NCBI GenBank assembly: GCA_004369045.1
Contig: ML213508.1
Location: forward strand, 1,288,976 to 1,352,975
From: Heliocybe sulcata
Lineage: Eukaryota > Basidiomycota > Agaricomycetes > Gloeophyllales > Gloeophyllaceae
DNA: 64,000 nt
Direction: 5' to 3'
Under the pieces are notes generated by a model. That model was not told the DNA's origin. It searched no databases and was given only the letters and a program-made list of their open reading frames with translations. The translations under genes and the position numbers were made by a program. Of the stretch, positions 22,399 through 33,189 are shown in pieces (within the stretch, counting starts at the first letter, position 1; each line of letters starts with the position of its first letter).

Positions 22399-23805
22399 TC
22401 ACTCCCATGCGCGCCATATTCTCGCGGATTCTGTGGACGGATCATTCAGAATCTGCATGGGGCCCACATTCCTTTGCTCACCACCCGCATGCGTCTCCAA
22501 TGCCCCACGTTCATCACTATCGACTCTGTGCGTTCCCTGCTCACCATCGGCCTCCCGAGTCTGTAGGGAACCCGCAACCTTTTCAGTATCGGCCGCGCTC
22601 TTACGAGCAGCCAGTTCCTCTTCCTCTGCCCGCATCACGTATGGCAGTACGCGATCGCGGACCTGGATGAATTCTTGCCAGAATGTCGCCAGGGAGCTCT
22701 GGTCAGCTGGCTTGCATAATTCGCTGCGCAGGTCAAGCACCCCCTGGCGTATCTCTTCCCAGCCCCTTTGCATCATCGTCAACTCCTCCTTGAGGGCGTC
22801 GAGGATCCGGTTACCGACGGCGTCCTCAACCTCGTAGCCACGAAGCTTACCCTCGACTGCGGCGACGCGCTCCTCGTCGCTTGCCAGGCGGGCCTCCTGA
22901 GATATCATGCGTTCTGGAATGGTGGGTCAGAAAATGCGTGAATAGCGCGAGACAAAATGTGTGCCTTACGTAGCGTTGGGTCTTCGACCAAGGGGGGGCT
23001 TTGGGGTGCATGTCCAGTGCTTGTGCCGGAAGGAGCTGGACTCTCAATCATGAATGAGCGGTGTAGCTTGCACCCATGAGATACCTACGGGAAACGTCGA
23101 AACGCGGCATTTTGGTCGCGGGAGATTCTTCAGGTGGGGTGGACGGGCGCTTGGAGGATGTGGAAGCCACGGGAGCAGCCGCTTGCATGGTCTTGGATCG
23201 CGTAGAGGGGCGCTTAACCGGCGTCCGGGGAGGGGGTTTGGTAACTTCAGTGGCCTTACTTTTACCTTTAGCAGTGGCACGGCGCGTGGTTTTCGTCGCT
23301 CGACCACGTTGCACCCCTTTGCCCCTTCTAAACGTTTCGTCGTCATCGTCCACTGACTTTTCCTCGGCGTCCTTGTCTCCGACCTCATCCTCCTCGTGTT
23401 CCACCTGAATTATGCGAGGATGCTTTTTGCGAGAAACCACTGGCGAGCCACGACGCTTAGAGTCTGTCCCGCGTGTCACAGCGGGAGGCTGCGTGCTGGG
23501 TCTATTGGCGTCTGCTCTGGGGGGCCAGGGAAGTGAGCGGAGTGGGCCTTCGCGCGCTTGGTCGAGGAATGACGCTGGGAAGCGTGTTTGGCAAGCTAAA
23601 ACAAAGTCTTCATCCCTCTGCACAATGGGATTATCCCACAACTCCTATAGTAAATGTCAAGCTGGCGTACAAATTCAACTGGCACAGGATAGTTGCTTAC
23701 CCGCAACGTCTCGAGCATTTTGTGCGCCAACGGTATTGAGGCCCTCGAGGAACTGAGGTAGCGGGCAATCGCGTCCAGAGGGGCGCATTCAGTTTCAGAA
23801 GGCAT
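22399..23805 (-). CDS. Unknown four-exon protein: basic, disordered middle and coiled-coil end
   Basis: Exons: 23805-23701 (35 codons), 23644-23089, about 23040-22970 and about 22914-22399; junctions are GT-AG and keep frame. The N terminus is a helical stretch (MPSETECAPLDAIARYLSSS). The middle is long, disordered and strongly basic, with alternating acidic patches and many Ser/Thr-Pro (KRRGSPVVSRKKHPR, then DDDDETFRRGKG, then RPSTRSKTMQ), compatible with nuclear location. The C-terminal third looks like a coiled coil (EERVAAVEGKLRGYEVEDAV, then EEIRQGVLDLRSEL). No family recognised. All exons are free of stops, so the gene is probably alive. Confidence 0.65.
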
Positions 23806-24013
23806 GTAAGACCAGGACACGAGCAGTTTGACGATGAGGGAGACGGGGGCGGTCCTTAGTCGAATTCTTGAGACGGAGGTTTCAAAGTCGGAGACGAGCT
23901 ATTTCGAGTTCGGGCGCCTATTAGCAGTCAATCCAACATCAAGTCGGCAACCGTGAGGACTCCAAACATTTCTCATCCAGGCTCGCGATTATGCGCAATT
24001 GGATGCGTTCTAG

Positions 24014-24275
24014 TGGCCATATCGCACTGGGAAGCGAAGGAACAACGAAGGGAAGTACATTTCGCGCATAGTCGCGCATATACCACGTGCTATTTTAGCG
24101 CCCGTCCTTCCAAATGCCAGCTCCCGCCCAGTTCGTAGACGCCCATGCCGACAAATTCACCTAATTCATTACCTAGGTACTCAAATCTCCTATAATTTTT
24201 CTGAGAATGCAACTCTTATCGATGCAGAGTGAGCGGTGAAGCTTTGAAGCCGGACGTCGGGTGAAGATGGCTCAA
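24014..24275 (+). pseudogene. Duplicated 5' fragment of the M20 dipeptidase gene
   Basis: Promoter, exon 1 and intron 1 of the gene at 25587 are repeated here with small changes: the start ATGCCAGCTCCCGCCCAGTT (about 24114), the block cgcatataccacgtgctatt, and the exon 2 start gtgagcggtgaag. The copy lacks about 20 codons of exon 1 and breaks off near 24275, where the sequence switches to the antisense end of HNH copy D. The two M20 pieces are direct repeats flanking copy D. Confidence 0.8.
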
Positions 24276-25507
24276 AATCATGGAATCTGCGGACTCTTTG
24301 TACAGTGCCCGATGCCGTCGTGTGCCACTCTTCATCCTCCTCTTCACTGATCGAGGTGAGATCTCCCGAGCTTCGATTGTTCGAACGGCCTGCCTCCAAG
24401 TTTGCGATGATTTTGCAGTAATCGGCGCTTGTCTGGGAAGGCCCGAGCATCCTGGCAGTAGGAGGTGGACCATGAGCGAAGCGAGGATGATCAGCCAAAC
24501 ACTTCACGTTTCTCCCCCACAGACGAAGAACAGTACAGCCATACATGTCGTGGAGGAGGAGCGGCGAAGGCCGTGGTTCTTGAGGGTCCCCAGAGAAAAC
24601 CGCCAGCAAGCAATTCGGTACATGGCGTGTGACATCATTTGGATCAAGGCCACCAAAATCCAAGTACTGGAATATATAGCGCTTCGCTTCATCTTTCGGG
24701 TAGTGATGATCGCGCTCCCAACTCGGATGAAGTTGCTGTCGTACATCGTCATGGGACAGCATGGAATTGGGAGTCTGAAGACCGGGTAAGTGAAAGATGC
24801 AGAAACAACAGGATCCATGGTCTACCTGGAGCACAGCGGCTAGGCGCGCACCTATGACAGTATGCACATCGAGAGATGCGATAAAACCGTTGACGCTGTG
24901 GTTGAGGTGAAGATCGTCTTTCGGCACATCCTCCATCGCCGAGTAAGTACGGTCCCTGATAATCGCTTGCAGCCACTTATATAACAGTCATCTCATAAGA
25001 AGATATGCGACAGAGAGTTTAAATTATAGCTTACCTCTTCGCCCCTCGCGAACGGGACAATGTGGACGGCTTGCAACCCGAAGTAGGACGGCGTGCGGGT
25101 GAAGATACATACAGGATCCCTATGCGTCAAAGTAGATCTGAAAGCCTCGCGTGCAGATGCTTGTGTTTGCGACTCGGTCCGCTTATTTGCTACCTTTAGG
25201 TTCACAGGTGATGCAGAAGCCACTGTTGGCGGAATTCGTTAGACAGTGCTCAAGGAGGCATCAGTAGCTTACAATCTTTTACAACGTAGACGTACGACCC
25301 GCCCGGGATAAGTTGTGCGTTATCCTCGACGAGCTGTCCCCCTGAGTGAATTACCCCCTCGAGGTCAAGAATCGTCCAGCCAAGGTACTTCAAGTATTTG
25401 ATGGGACGGAAACAGAGACGGATAACAATATCTATCGGAATATCCAGCCAGACAAAACCAATGGCCCCGAGATGTAGAGAAATGTGTTCCAGTGGATTTG
25501 CAGCCAT
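24276..25507 (-). pseudogene. HNH-domain family, copy D (C-terminal end lost)
   Basis: The inverted copy starts ATG at 25507 and follows copy B exon by exon: MAANPLEHISLHLGAIGF, the HNH core AVHIVPFARGEE and DLHLNHSVNGFIASLDVHTV, then the variable tail up to VQRVRRFHDFE. The last 60 or so residues of the family are replaced by antisense M20 fragment sequence, giving a chimeric end. Its exons are otherwise open. Near identity to B in the HNH exon suggests recent copying. Confidence 0.75.
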
Positions 25508-25586
25508 ATCGCGCTGGGAAGCGACGGAAAGTACTTACATCTCGCGCATATACCACGTGCTATTATTAGCGCCCGTTCCTTCCACT
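25508..25586. promoter_or_regulatory. 79-bp gap between divergent HNH copy D and dipeptidase starts
   Basis: The two ATGs are 79 bp apart, so the promoters overlap. The gap holds an E-box-like CACGTG in accacgtgct. The same block is kept in the duplicated fragment near 24075-24115. Confidence 0.5.
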
Positions 25587-27455
25587 ATGCCAGCTCCCGC
25601 CCAGTTCGTAGAGTTCGTCGACACCCATGCCGACAAGTTTATCCAGCGCCTGGCTGATGCAGTCGCAATACCTAGGTACGAAAATCTCCCATAATTGCTC
25701 TGAGAATGCAACTGACTTATCGATGCAGCGTGAGCGGTGAAGCCGGACGTCGGGAGGATGTAGTGAAGATGGCCCATTGGCTCAATGGCCAACTGAACTC
25801 GCTAGGCGTTACCACCGAGCTGCGCGATCTAGGGAAGCATGTCATGGACGGGCAGGAACTGTCACTCCCGCCTGCCATCCTTGGGCGGATGGGTGATGAT
25901 CCCAAGAAGAAGACGATCCTGATTTACGGTCACTTCGACGTCCAGCCAGTGCGTCTGTCCGCGCTCTCATTCATTCAGCTGCCGTCTAACCAGTTTGGTT
26001 GATGTAGGCGTTCAAATCCGACGGTTGGGATACGGAGCCTTTCAAGCTTGTCATCGATTCCAAGACAGGGCGACTCATCGGACGCGGATCTACTGATGAC
26101 AAGGGTCCTATCATGGGCTGGCTCAATGTTCTCGAGACGCACAAGTCACTCGGGCTCGAACTGCCGGTCAACCTGCGTTTCTGTTTCGAGGGCATGGAGG
26201 AGAGCGGAAGCGAGGGTCTGGATGACCTTATCGTGAGCGAGACGAAGAAGGGCAAGGAGGGCTGGTTCGATGGGGTAGACTGCGTTTGCATTGTGAGTCT
26301 GTTGAGGCAGTTCCGGATGATAGTCGTGACTGACGAGATACCAGTCGGACAACTACTGGCTCAACGACCGCACGCCCTGCCTCACCTACGGTCTGCGAGG
26401 ACTGTCCTACTTCAAGATTGTTGTGCAGGGCCCTGCACGGGACCTCCACTCTGGCATGTTCGGTCGAGCGGTACATGAACCCATGACGGACCTTATTGCC
26501 CTCATGAGCAAGCTGGTCACGCCCGACGGGAAGATCCTTGTCCCCGGCGTGGATGAGATGGTCCCCGCCGCAGACGACGAGGAGAAGTGAGAGAATTCTT
26601 CTGTCATCGTTCTGGGAACTCACATTCCCCTCAGGAAGATATATAATTCGCTTGACTACTCGATCGCAGACGTCGAAGACGCAGTCGGCGGCAAGATCGC
26701 TATCTCTGCAGACAAGGCTACAGTGCTGATGGGCAGGATGCGCATGCCCTCGCTCTCACTGCACGGCATAGAGGGTGCATTCTACGGCGCCGGTGCCAAG
26801 ACGGTCATCCCCGCCAAAGTCTCCGGCAAGTTCAGCATCCGGTGTGTATACCCTCCTCCTCCCTCGGTTACCCGTCTCAATGGACCCCAGCCTGGTGCCC
26901 CCGCAGACGCCTGACAAAATCAATCCTCTGGTGGTCAAGTACCTCGAATCCGAGTTCGCAAAGCTGAACAGCAAGAACCAGCTCTCCGTGGAGTGCCTGC
27001 ACGGTGGCAAGCCGTGGGTCGCGGACATCAAGCACTGGAACTACGAGGCTGCCATCAAGGCTACTCAGGTGCGTTGACCACACAAGCCCATCCTTTGAGT
27101 GCTGACGCCTGTGCACAGGCGGTCTACAAGAAGCAGCCAGACTTGACGCGGGAGGGAGGGTCGATCCCCGTCACCCTCACTTTTGCCGAGAGTCTTGGTG
27201 TGAATGTTCTCCTGCTGCCGATGGGCAGGGGCGACGACGGTGCTCAGTACGTCGGCTCCAGAAGTCTGTCGTGGGACATCCTCTGACTAGTGCCCGTATA
27301 GCTCTACGAACGAGAAGCTGGACAGAAGCAATTACATTGAAGGAGTGAGTGTTCGCTTCCCGTGCATCTACTGACGTGTATCTGACAATCGAGGGTACGT
27401 GAAGACCAAGCTGCTGGGAACGTACCTCTACGAGGCTGCTGCGATCTCGGCCTGA
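25587..27455 (+). CDS. M20-family metallodipeptidase (CNDP/Dug1-like)
   Basis: Nine exons join in frame to 480 codons: 25587-25675, 25729-25948, 26008-26292, 26345-26586, 26635-26841, 26891-27068, 27119-27246, 27302-27344, 27405-27455. Metal and catalytic motifs are all present: YGHFDVQP (His and Asp), [10 protein letters not shown] (bridging Asp), [11 protein letters not shown] (Glu pair), the Asp in SDNYWLND, and [12 protein letters not shown] in the lid domain. The length fits cytosolic CNDP2/Dug1 enzymes, which cleave Cys-Gly and other dipeptides with two metal ions and serve in glutathione breakdown; that role is by family. No signal peptide is visible. It is the clearest housekeeping gene in the window. 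Confidence 0.93.
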
Positions 27456-27851
27456 AAGCTGCTGGGCATCATGGTCATGAAATGAGATGTAAGACGAAGA
27501 AGCAAAGGATCATCGGTGTACAAGGTTGTAACACGAATCTTTGTATCCATAGTTCTGGTTTTCTTGGGTACGCATCCGGACATCATTGTCCGGATACTAA
27601 TGTGCAACACGTCGTTTGCGACTGATTGGACGCGACTCGTCAAGACATCGTAGGTCAACGTCAGCTGCGATACACCTCCACGTGCAAGAGAGCTCGAATA
27701 CCCAGCTCTGACTACATCAGTTGTGTCAATGATTCTTTCAGGTATATTTGTTTCGCAAATGCAGGTGGATACAGTAAAGAACGACTTCTACCACGCAATG
27801 TCCAGGGTCCAAGCGCTACAACAACAAAAAGCCATTAAGTCAAGCGGGATC
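27456..27851. other. Intergenic region 3' of the dipeptidase gene
   Basis: No gene seen. It holds a near-perfect 22-bp palindrome around 27568-27590 (tccggacatcattgtccgga). Confidence 0.5.
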
Positions 27852-27875
27852 AAAAAAAAAAAAAAAAAAAAAAAA
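27852..27875. repeat. Homopolymer of 24 A
   Basis: An uninterrupted A run, the longest homopolymer in the window. No target-site duplication or retroposed gene was recognised next to it. Confidence 0.9.
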
Positions 27876-27877
27876 GC

Positions 27878-28118
27878 GGAGCTGTTCATGGCATCAACAG
27901 CCACCTAGACAGCAACTTGACGAAGTTGGACGTGCTGAGACCCGTAAAGGGATCCCAGCCGGGCTCAGCGTTGAAGCCAACAGTGCCGCATCCAGGGTTG
28001 GTACCATTGGTGATGTCGTTGAACGCGCTGGTGCTGATGAAAGCAGAGGAATAAATCTACATGAGCGTGTACGCGAGCGTGAGCTATCAGAAGGCCAGAC
28101 TAAGCCAGGTTGGACTTA
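27878..28118 (-). pseudogene. Fragment of a sedolisin (S53, tripeptidyl-peptidase-like) gene
   Basis: After an intron-like 3' site the minus strand reads IYSSAFISTSAFNDITNG, then TNPGCGTVGFNAEPGWDP, then FTGLSTSNFVKLL and a stop. This is the conserved C-terminal end of secreted fungal S53 proteases, where the Asp of NDIT and the Gly-rich GW-P-TGL segment help bind calcium. Only this end is present; the Ser/Glu/Asp catalytic region was not found upstream. Confidence 0.65.
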
Positions 28119-28741
28119 CCGCGGGTAGTAGCGGTACTGGCGACAATAAGAGCGAGTTGGCTTCGTACGGTGTTGCGCTCAAGGCTGTGCAATGGAGGGT
28201 GGTGGAATCATGATTGTTTGCATGGGAATTACTTTTCCATACCAAAGCATTGCCTAACGATCGTCGTCCGCCATGCCCGCAGGCTCATGCAAATTGTGAG
28301 TTCCAGTCTAATCTATGTTCGTCGACCGCATCGTCGGCCAAGTTAATCCAGTCTCTCAAATCACCTTGCACATTGACTTGGAGTAAGCATGTAGACGGAT
28401 CGGGCTCCGCTGCGTCGATAAAAGCATGACGACGTTGCCGCACAAGGATGACGTGAGGCACGAACGGCTCAGACTTATGTCCAGCCAAGCTAAGAGCGAC
28501 ACCGAGACGCCACGCGCTGAGCACGCGTCTTCCACGTGTCTTTTCTTTTTTCTGCGTGCTCAGCGCGTCTTCGCCTTTCTCCCGGTTACGCGTCGCTCGC
28601 CAGCTTGGCACGTCGCACTCGTTTTTGTTCTCAGCTGGCTGTGTTTCGTGTCTTTCGCATAGTTCCTACTATACTTCGTCGCCTTTAATCTCATTGCTCT
28701 GGCTTTACTTATTTATCCGCCCTTGGCTATCCTAATCGGCC

Positions 28742-29755
28742 ATGACGCAATCCCCAAAACCCAAGCACAAGTCTCTCAATGCGCAGGCCTGGAAGGTCTG
28801 GGTCACCGGGCTTAGTCTTTCTCAGAAAAAGGAGGAGAATGGTATTAGGAAGGGAGCTAATAGGACTAAGCAGTTTGCTCGAGAGATGGCTACCCGCTGG
28901 CCCGGCCCCGAGGCAGGTGCTAATACGAGCTCTAGCACGGAGGACCCTGCCGCGGACCGGCTCTCCAGGATTTCCTCCGATGCGTCTCTGATCTCCATTG
29001 ATGAAGAAGATGGCCACCTCTCCCCCCCTCCTCTTAACCCATCACGGACCCCTCCGCCACATCCATGGGATGGATTCCTTGGCTTATCTCCCAAGACCTG
29101 GGCGAAGCGCATCCTCAGCTCCCCCGGTGACCAAGCGGTTCCACCTAGCAAGAGGAAGCGCACCCTGCGTACGACTGCCGGCGAGGTATCTGTGAGGCCA
29201 GGGCAATCCCTCCAGCTCTCTGGCTTCCACGACGAGCTCTACAAGCTGTCCGACTGCAACATATATATTCCCATTACAGCCTTCACGCTCAAGGCCCTTA
29301 CAAAATTTATGGAAGAGGGTGACACTATGAAGAAGGTTAAGCTGGATGACAAGGTCAGAGTCGTCAATCTTCTCTGGCTCCCGGATGAGCGGAGTACAGA
29401 GATCTGGGAATGGCGACAGGGTCGCGACAACTTCCTCCGTTTTGCTGCAAAGATAGGTGACCAGTCATATGTCAAGCGCTGGTTTGACCATTTCCAGTGG
29501 TTCCTTGATCTCGAGGACTTCGATGACAACTGGCAGGCCATCCGGGAGACGGACATCATCCTTCGTAAGCATTACCACTCCGAGCCATTCGAGTTCGACC
29601 CAGCCTTCTACCACCTCAAATACCTTGAAGTTCGCATGAAGAGGGGCTCCAAGTCGAGGGCTGAGTCAAGGGCAGAGACTGAGCTGAGGGCAGCAGAGGC
29701 CAGCATGCTGCTGGCTCAAGTCGAATCCCTGTTCAATGACTTCCAGTCTCAGTGA
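28742..29755 (+). CDS. DIRS-like ORF1 (gag-like), copy 2, open throughout
   Basis: A single open frame of 337 codons, homologous in its second half to the ORF1 at 17661-18749. The N-terminal third is basic and then Ser/Pro-rich, with a nuclear-localisation-like PPSKRKRTLR. The conserved part has FTLKALTKFMEEGDTM, GDQSYVKRWFDHFQWFLDL and EPFEFDPAFYHLKYLEVRM. The C-terminal end is an Ala/Glu coiled coil. The Cys-rich end, RT and recombinase are missing; a minisatellite follows at once. It is the remains of an element, or ORF1 kept alone. Confidence 0.65.
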   Translation: MTQSPKPKHKSLNAQAWKVWVTGLSLSQKKEENGIRKGANRTKQFAREMATRWPGPEAGANTSSSTEDPAADRLSRISSDASLISIDEEDGHLSPPPLNPSRTPPPHPWDGFLGLSPKTWAKRILSSPGDQAVPPSKRKRTLRTTAGEVSVRPGQSLQLSGFHDELYKLSDCNIYIPITAFTLKALTKFMEEGDTMKKVKLDDKVRVVNLLWLPDERSTEIWEWRQGRDNFLRFAAKIGDQSYVKRWFDHFQWFLDLEDFDDNWQAIRETDIILRKHYHSEPFEFDPAFYHLKYLEVRMKRGSKSRAESRAETELRAAEASMLLAQVESLFNDFQSQ

Positions 29756-29847
29756 ATCCAGGGCTCTTCATCTGGGATGTCCCTCGGTGGATCTGGCGGT
29801 CAATGAAGTAGTTCAATCGGTGAGTTCATTTCCTCTCCCTCTCGGGT

Positions 29848-30115
29848 CGCTCTTCGCCCAGGAGGCCCTGCTTTACCCCGGGTCGCTCTTCGCCCGTGTG
29901 GTCCCCCTACCCCGGGTTGCTCTTCACCCGTGTGGTTTCCCTACCGCGGGTCGCTCTTCGCCCGAGAGGCCCTGCTTTGCCCCGGGTCGCTCTTCGCCCG
30001 TGTGGTTCCCCCTACCTCAGGTTGCGCTTCGCCCGAGAGGTCCTGCTTTGCCCCGGGTCGCTCTTCGCCCGTGTGGTCCCTACCCCGGGTCGTGCTTCGC
30101 CTGTGGTGGCTCTTC
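29848..30115. repeat. GC-rich minisatellite
   Basis: About seven degenerate units of 35-47 bp built on ccgggtcgctcttcgcccg, alternating with gtgtggtccccctac or gagaggccctgctttgc. It lies directly after the ORF1 copy. Open frames across it are repetitive translations and are not credited as genes. Confidence 0.85.
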
Positions 30116-30240
30116 TCCCCCTCCCCAGATGCTCATCATCTGCGAGGTGGTAGGCGCTCTTCGCCGTGGACTGCCCCTCACCCATGTGGTATCCAATATT
30201 AATGCACCTGCCCTTCAGGTCTGCTTGTAGTCCCCAGCTG

Positions 30241-30600
30241 TCGCCTGTTTTCTCCGCCCTGGTGAAGACTGAGGTGGGGACGGGATTCCTCGAAGCCCAT
30301 CAAACATGACCCGGTCATTGTCAGGCCCTCTGTCATCGCTCTGCATACAGGCTTGATTGTCTGTCCCCTGCTGTATTTAGGAAGTCGTATGATGAGTCCT
30401 GCCTTGCACTGATTTCATGGGTCTCGAGTGATGTCACATCTGCCTACTGGCTCTGCCTGTTCCATAGTCCTATTATTGCCTTCAGGTGGCCCATACTCTG
30501 TTCCTGTGTGTCAACTGTCTGTTGTTGCTCGCCATAGTGGTGTATTCAAACTGCCCGTAGTACCATGAAGTATGTACATATGTCTCCGAGCCATCTGCTC
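30241..30600. other. Intergenic stretch
   Basis: Nothing coding or structural was recognised between the minisatellite and the second foldback element. Confidence 0.4.
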
Positions 30601-30840
30601 TGGTTGGGGGGATCCGTCTTCGGCTCCGCCGAAATCCGGCTGTTGTGAGCCGCTGGCTCGGGTTTGGTGTAGCCCGGATTTCGTCGCGTCGCGAAGACGG
30701 CGCGGGTTGTGGCTTCCCATCTCAACCCTGAGCCTCAGGCCCGGCTTGGCCACATCCTCGGTGCCACATCTTCAGCCACCGCGGATTTTGCCGCCAATGC
30801 TGTGCAGCCGGCTTCGCCGGCCTGAGCCCCCCCCAACCCA
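30601..30840. repeat. GC-rich 240-bp foldback element, copy 2
   Basis: It begins tggttggggg and ends cccccccaaccca. Read on the minus strand it aligns with 651-891, best over the last 80 bp (gaaatccgggctacacc here, gaaacccgggctacacc there). It carries similar short hairpins (cttcggctccgccgaa; gccggcttcgccggc). Confidence 0.7.
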
Positions 30841-30972
30841 CGGAACTCGGACTCAGCATTGTGCTACGTTTGAGTTTCATTTGACATCTTATTTCATCTT
30901 CCTCGTCTCGCAGCATGCACACTTAGCTTGGTATCACTGCTAGCTATAAAGGTTCGAAGCAGATATGACAAT

Positions 30973-32978
30973 CTATGAGTTTGACTCTCCAGTCTCTGCT
31001 CCAGCGTCATCGACACGCTGCCGTTTAGTCGGTGGTTCTGTCTTTTGATGAGCTTGCTGGCGAGGAAAAGGAAAACGTAGAGAAACTGACACACCCTGCG
31101 GCACATCACCCTCAAGCGGGAAGTCTGTAAGATGCAGATGATAGGTATCCCGTATGAACGTCTTTGCGGATGGAGTGAGAGCGACCTGCGCGTTGGAGGA
31201 TATAACGACGAGGTCGATTGCAGGGGCTAGGCTGCCGGGTGCAGCAGCACGAAGGCTTTTCAGCCACTCCAGCCCCTTAGAATTGACCGAATGCGACTCC
31301 GAAACGGTGACCTGAAAGGCAGTGATGACGTTGTCCTGCGGATTGTAGATGAACGAGTCGATCGTGGGCTCATTCCTCGCCTGCGGCCAGTAATACTTCC
31401 CGGCCAGGTCGATTTGCTCTCCCTTGCTATATTTGCAGATGACAAGCACCTGGTAGTCTGGGACCTCAGCTCGACGGTCCTCGGGCTCGATACGGAGGGT
31501 GTTATCTGAGTCCCCATAGATGTTCATGCAGTACTTTTTGTTAGTGCCCAACTTCATTACAGGCCATGACCGCGACTTGGGCAGCAAATCGTGCATGCGC
31601 CATTCCAGTAGGTGGCCAGCTGCAGCTTTGGTTTGCGGAACAGATACGAAGAGGTCGAAGAAGGCTCGCATACTCTGGCGCTCAGACAGTGACAGAGTGT
31701 TAAGCAGAAGGACAAGGATGTGCTCGGAGATCACATCGACTTGCACCCTGTGGCGTCGTTTGTCGGGACGAACCAAGAGAAGGTGGTGCGAGACGTTTTC
31801 GTCCATCTGCAGCTGACTGGTCTGACTGACGAGATTCCGCAGCTTTGGAAGATCGAGATTGGAAAGTGCTGTGGTAATGTCGAACGCTACTTGATCCTCC
31901 CAGTCTTCGCCCACACTGGCGGCAATATAAGCGTTACGTGTAGAGGGCCCGTACTTGTCGAAGAAATCTTTGATGATGCGATCGGTATCCTTGGTGCGTT
32001 TGGAATACAAGGAAAACCTGAGTGCGCTAAGTAAGCCGTGAGTACTTCTGTGAAATGTACTCGAACGCACGCCAACTGCGCCTCATCCAAAGGCATGGGG
32101 TTTATCAGATACATAGAAGTAAAAGTATTCCTCTTCTTTCCCCACGAGGTGCGGGAGGCCCGCGGGGACGCAGCTTGGATGAGGAATCGACCGAGGTAAG
32201 CGATATTCTGGGGTACGCCTTCGATGGCCGTGTTCGAGTCGATAAGACACCACGTCGCCTGGGGAAGTGCTTCTTCCAGGTCCGCGAAGTCGGCATTGAT
32301 GCTTGCCACTTTGAAAACACCGATGGAATTGAATATGTGGATGTCGGAGGCAGTTAGCTGCAGGACCACGGTCCAATGCCTCTCAAGGCATCGTAGAAGA
32401 GCCAAACTAAGGAACAAGGTCTTTCCTGCACGAAGACTCAGCCGGTCCGCTGCGCAAAAGTGATCCTTTGCCCTTACCGATGCCCGGGTGGCCTAGGATG
32501 GTATACGCGAATGCGTGTGGAGCAAAAGAGTCAGGAGTCGAAGGACCCTCTGGGGTCGCTAGATCAGCCGTTGACTGGGATTACAGATGCTGAAGTGCGT
32601 ACCGTAGCGCAACGGCCCCCCCATAGTATCGAAAAATGTGCCACCGCTTACGAATGCATGCTCCATGTCTCTCCAAGCAGCTTCGTACTCCCTCCGGATG
32701 AGGACTTTCGGCATGCCAAAACGACGTGGTGCCGGAAGGAACGTCTGATAGTCTCCCAGAGCACTATACAACTCCTTCGATCGAACGGGATCGCGAGCTT
32801 TCACCCGATATTTCTCCAACTCGTCCGTGTCCGCAAGGCGCCGGGCCCAGGATGAAACCGTGCTTGCATTCCATGCACTAGCATCCTCCTTGTCCAAAGC
32901 ATCGAGGTCGTTTAGCTTCGGCGAGGCAGGCTCAGAGTTGGGCGACATGGTGGCAAGAGATGTCACTGCATGTGACAT
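30973..32978 (-). CDS. CRN/RHS-like protein: P-loop NTPase with REase-fold C-terminal domain
   Basis: Four exons (32978-32603, 32558-32478, 32425-32071, 32026-30973) sum to exactly 622 codons with GT-AG introns of 44-52 nt. A Walker A motif GHPGIGKT (residues about 149-156) is split by intron 2. A hydrophobic strand plus acidic residues (ATWCLIDSN) follows as the Walker B region. The C-terminal part has PTIDSFIYN...ITAFQVTVSESHSV, the Asp and strand pattern of a restriction-endonuclease fold, and a basic end (TKRQRVDD). This order matches the large fungal Crinkler/RHS-type families, often linked to repeats and inter-genome conflict. The start may instead be ATG 32948. It appears whole; function is inferred from fold pattern only. 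Confidence 0.65.
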
Positions 32979-33189
32979 CCGGATGTTCAGAAAGTCGGAT
33001 CGACTGGGAGTAACGTCCGCCGAACGCGAACGCCGGCGCCAGCCGGCTGGCACGTGAGACTTTTTCTGCACGTGCATTCGCGTTCGCATGGCCACCGGAC
33101 GTTGCCGGACAGAACAATCAGTAACCGAATATATGACTGCGTTGTAAATGTCACCCAAAATCGGGAAGTCACCGTTGAAATATCTGTGC

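Noticed and set aside
27460-27875. A processed pseudogene ending in the A24 run
   Set aside because: No spliced gene could be recognised upstream and no target-site duplication flanks the run.
29736-30230. A long repetitive open frame as a protein-coding gene
   Set aside because: It is the translation of the GC-rich minisatellite, open in several frames at once.
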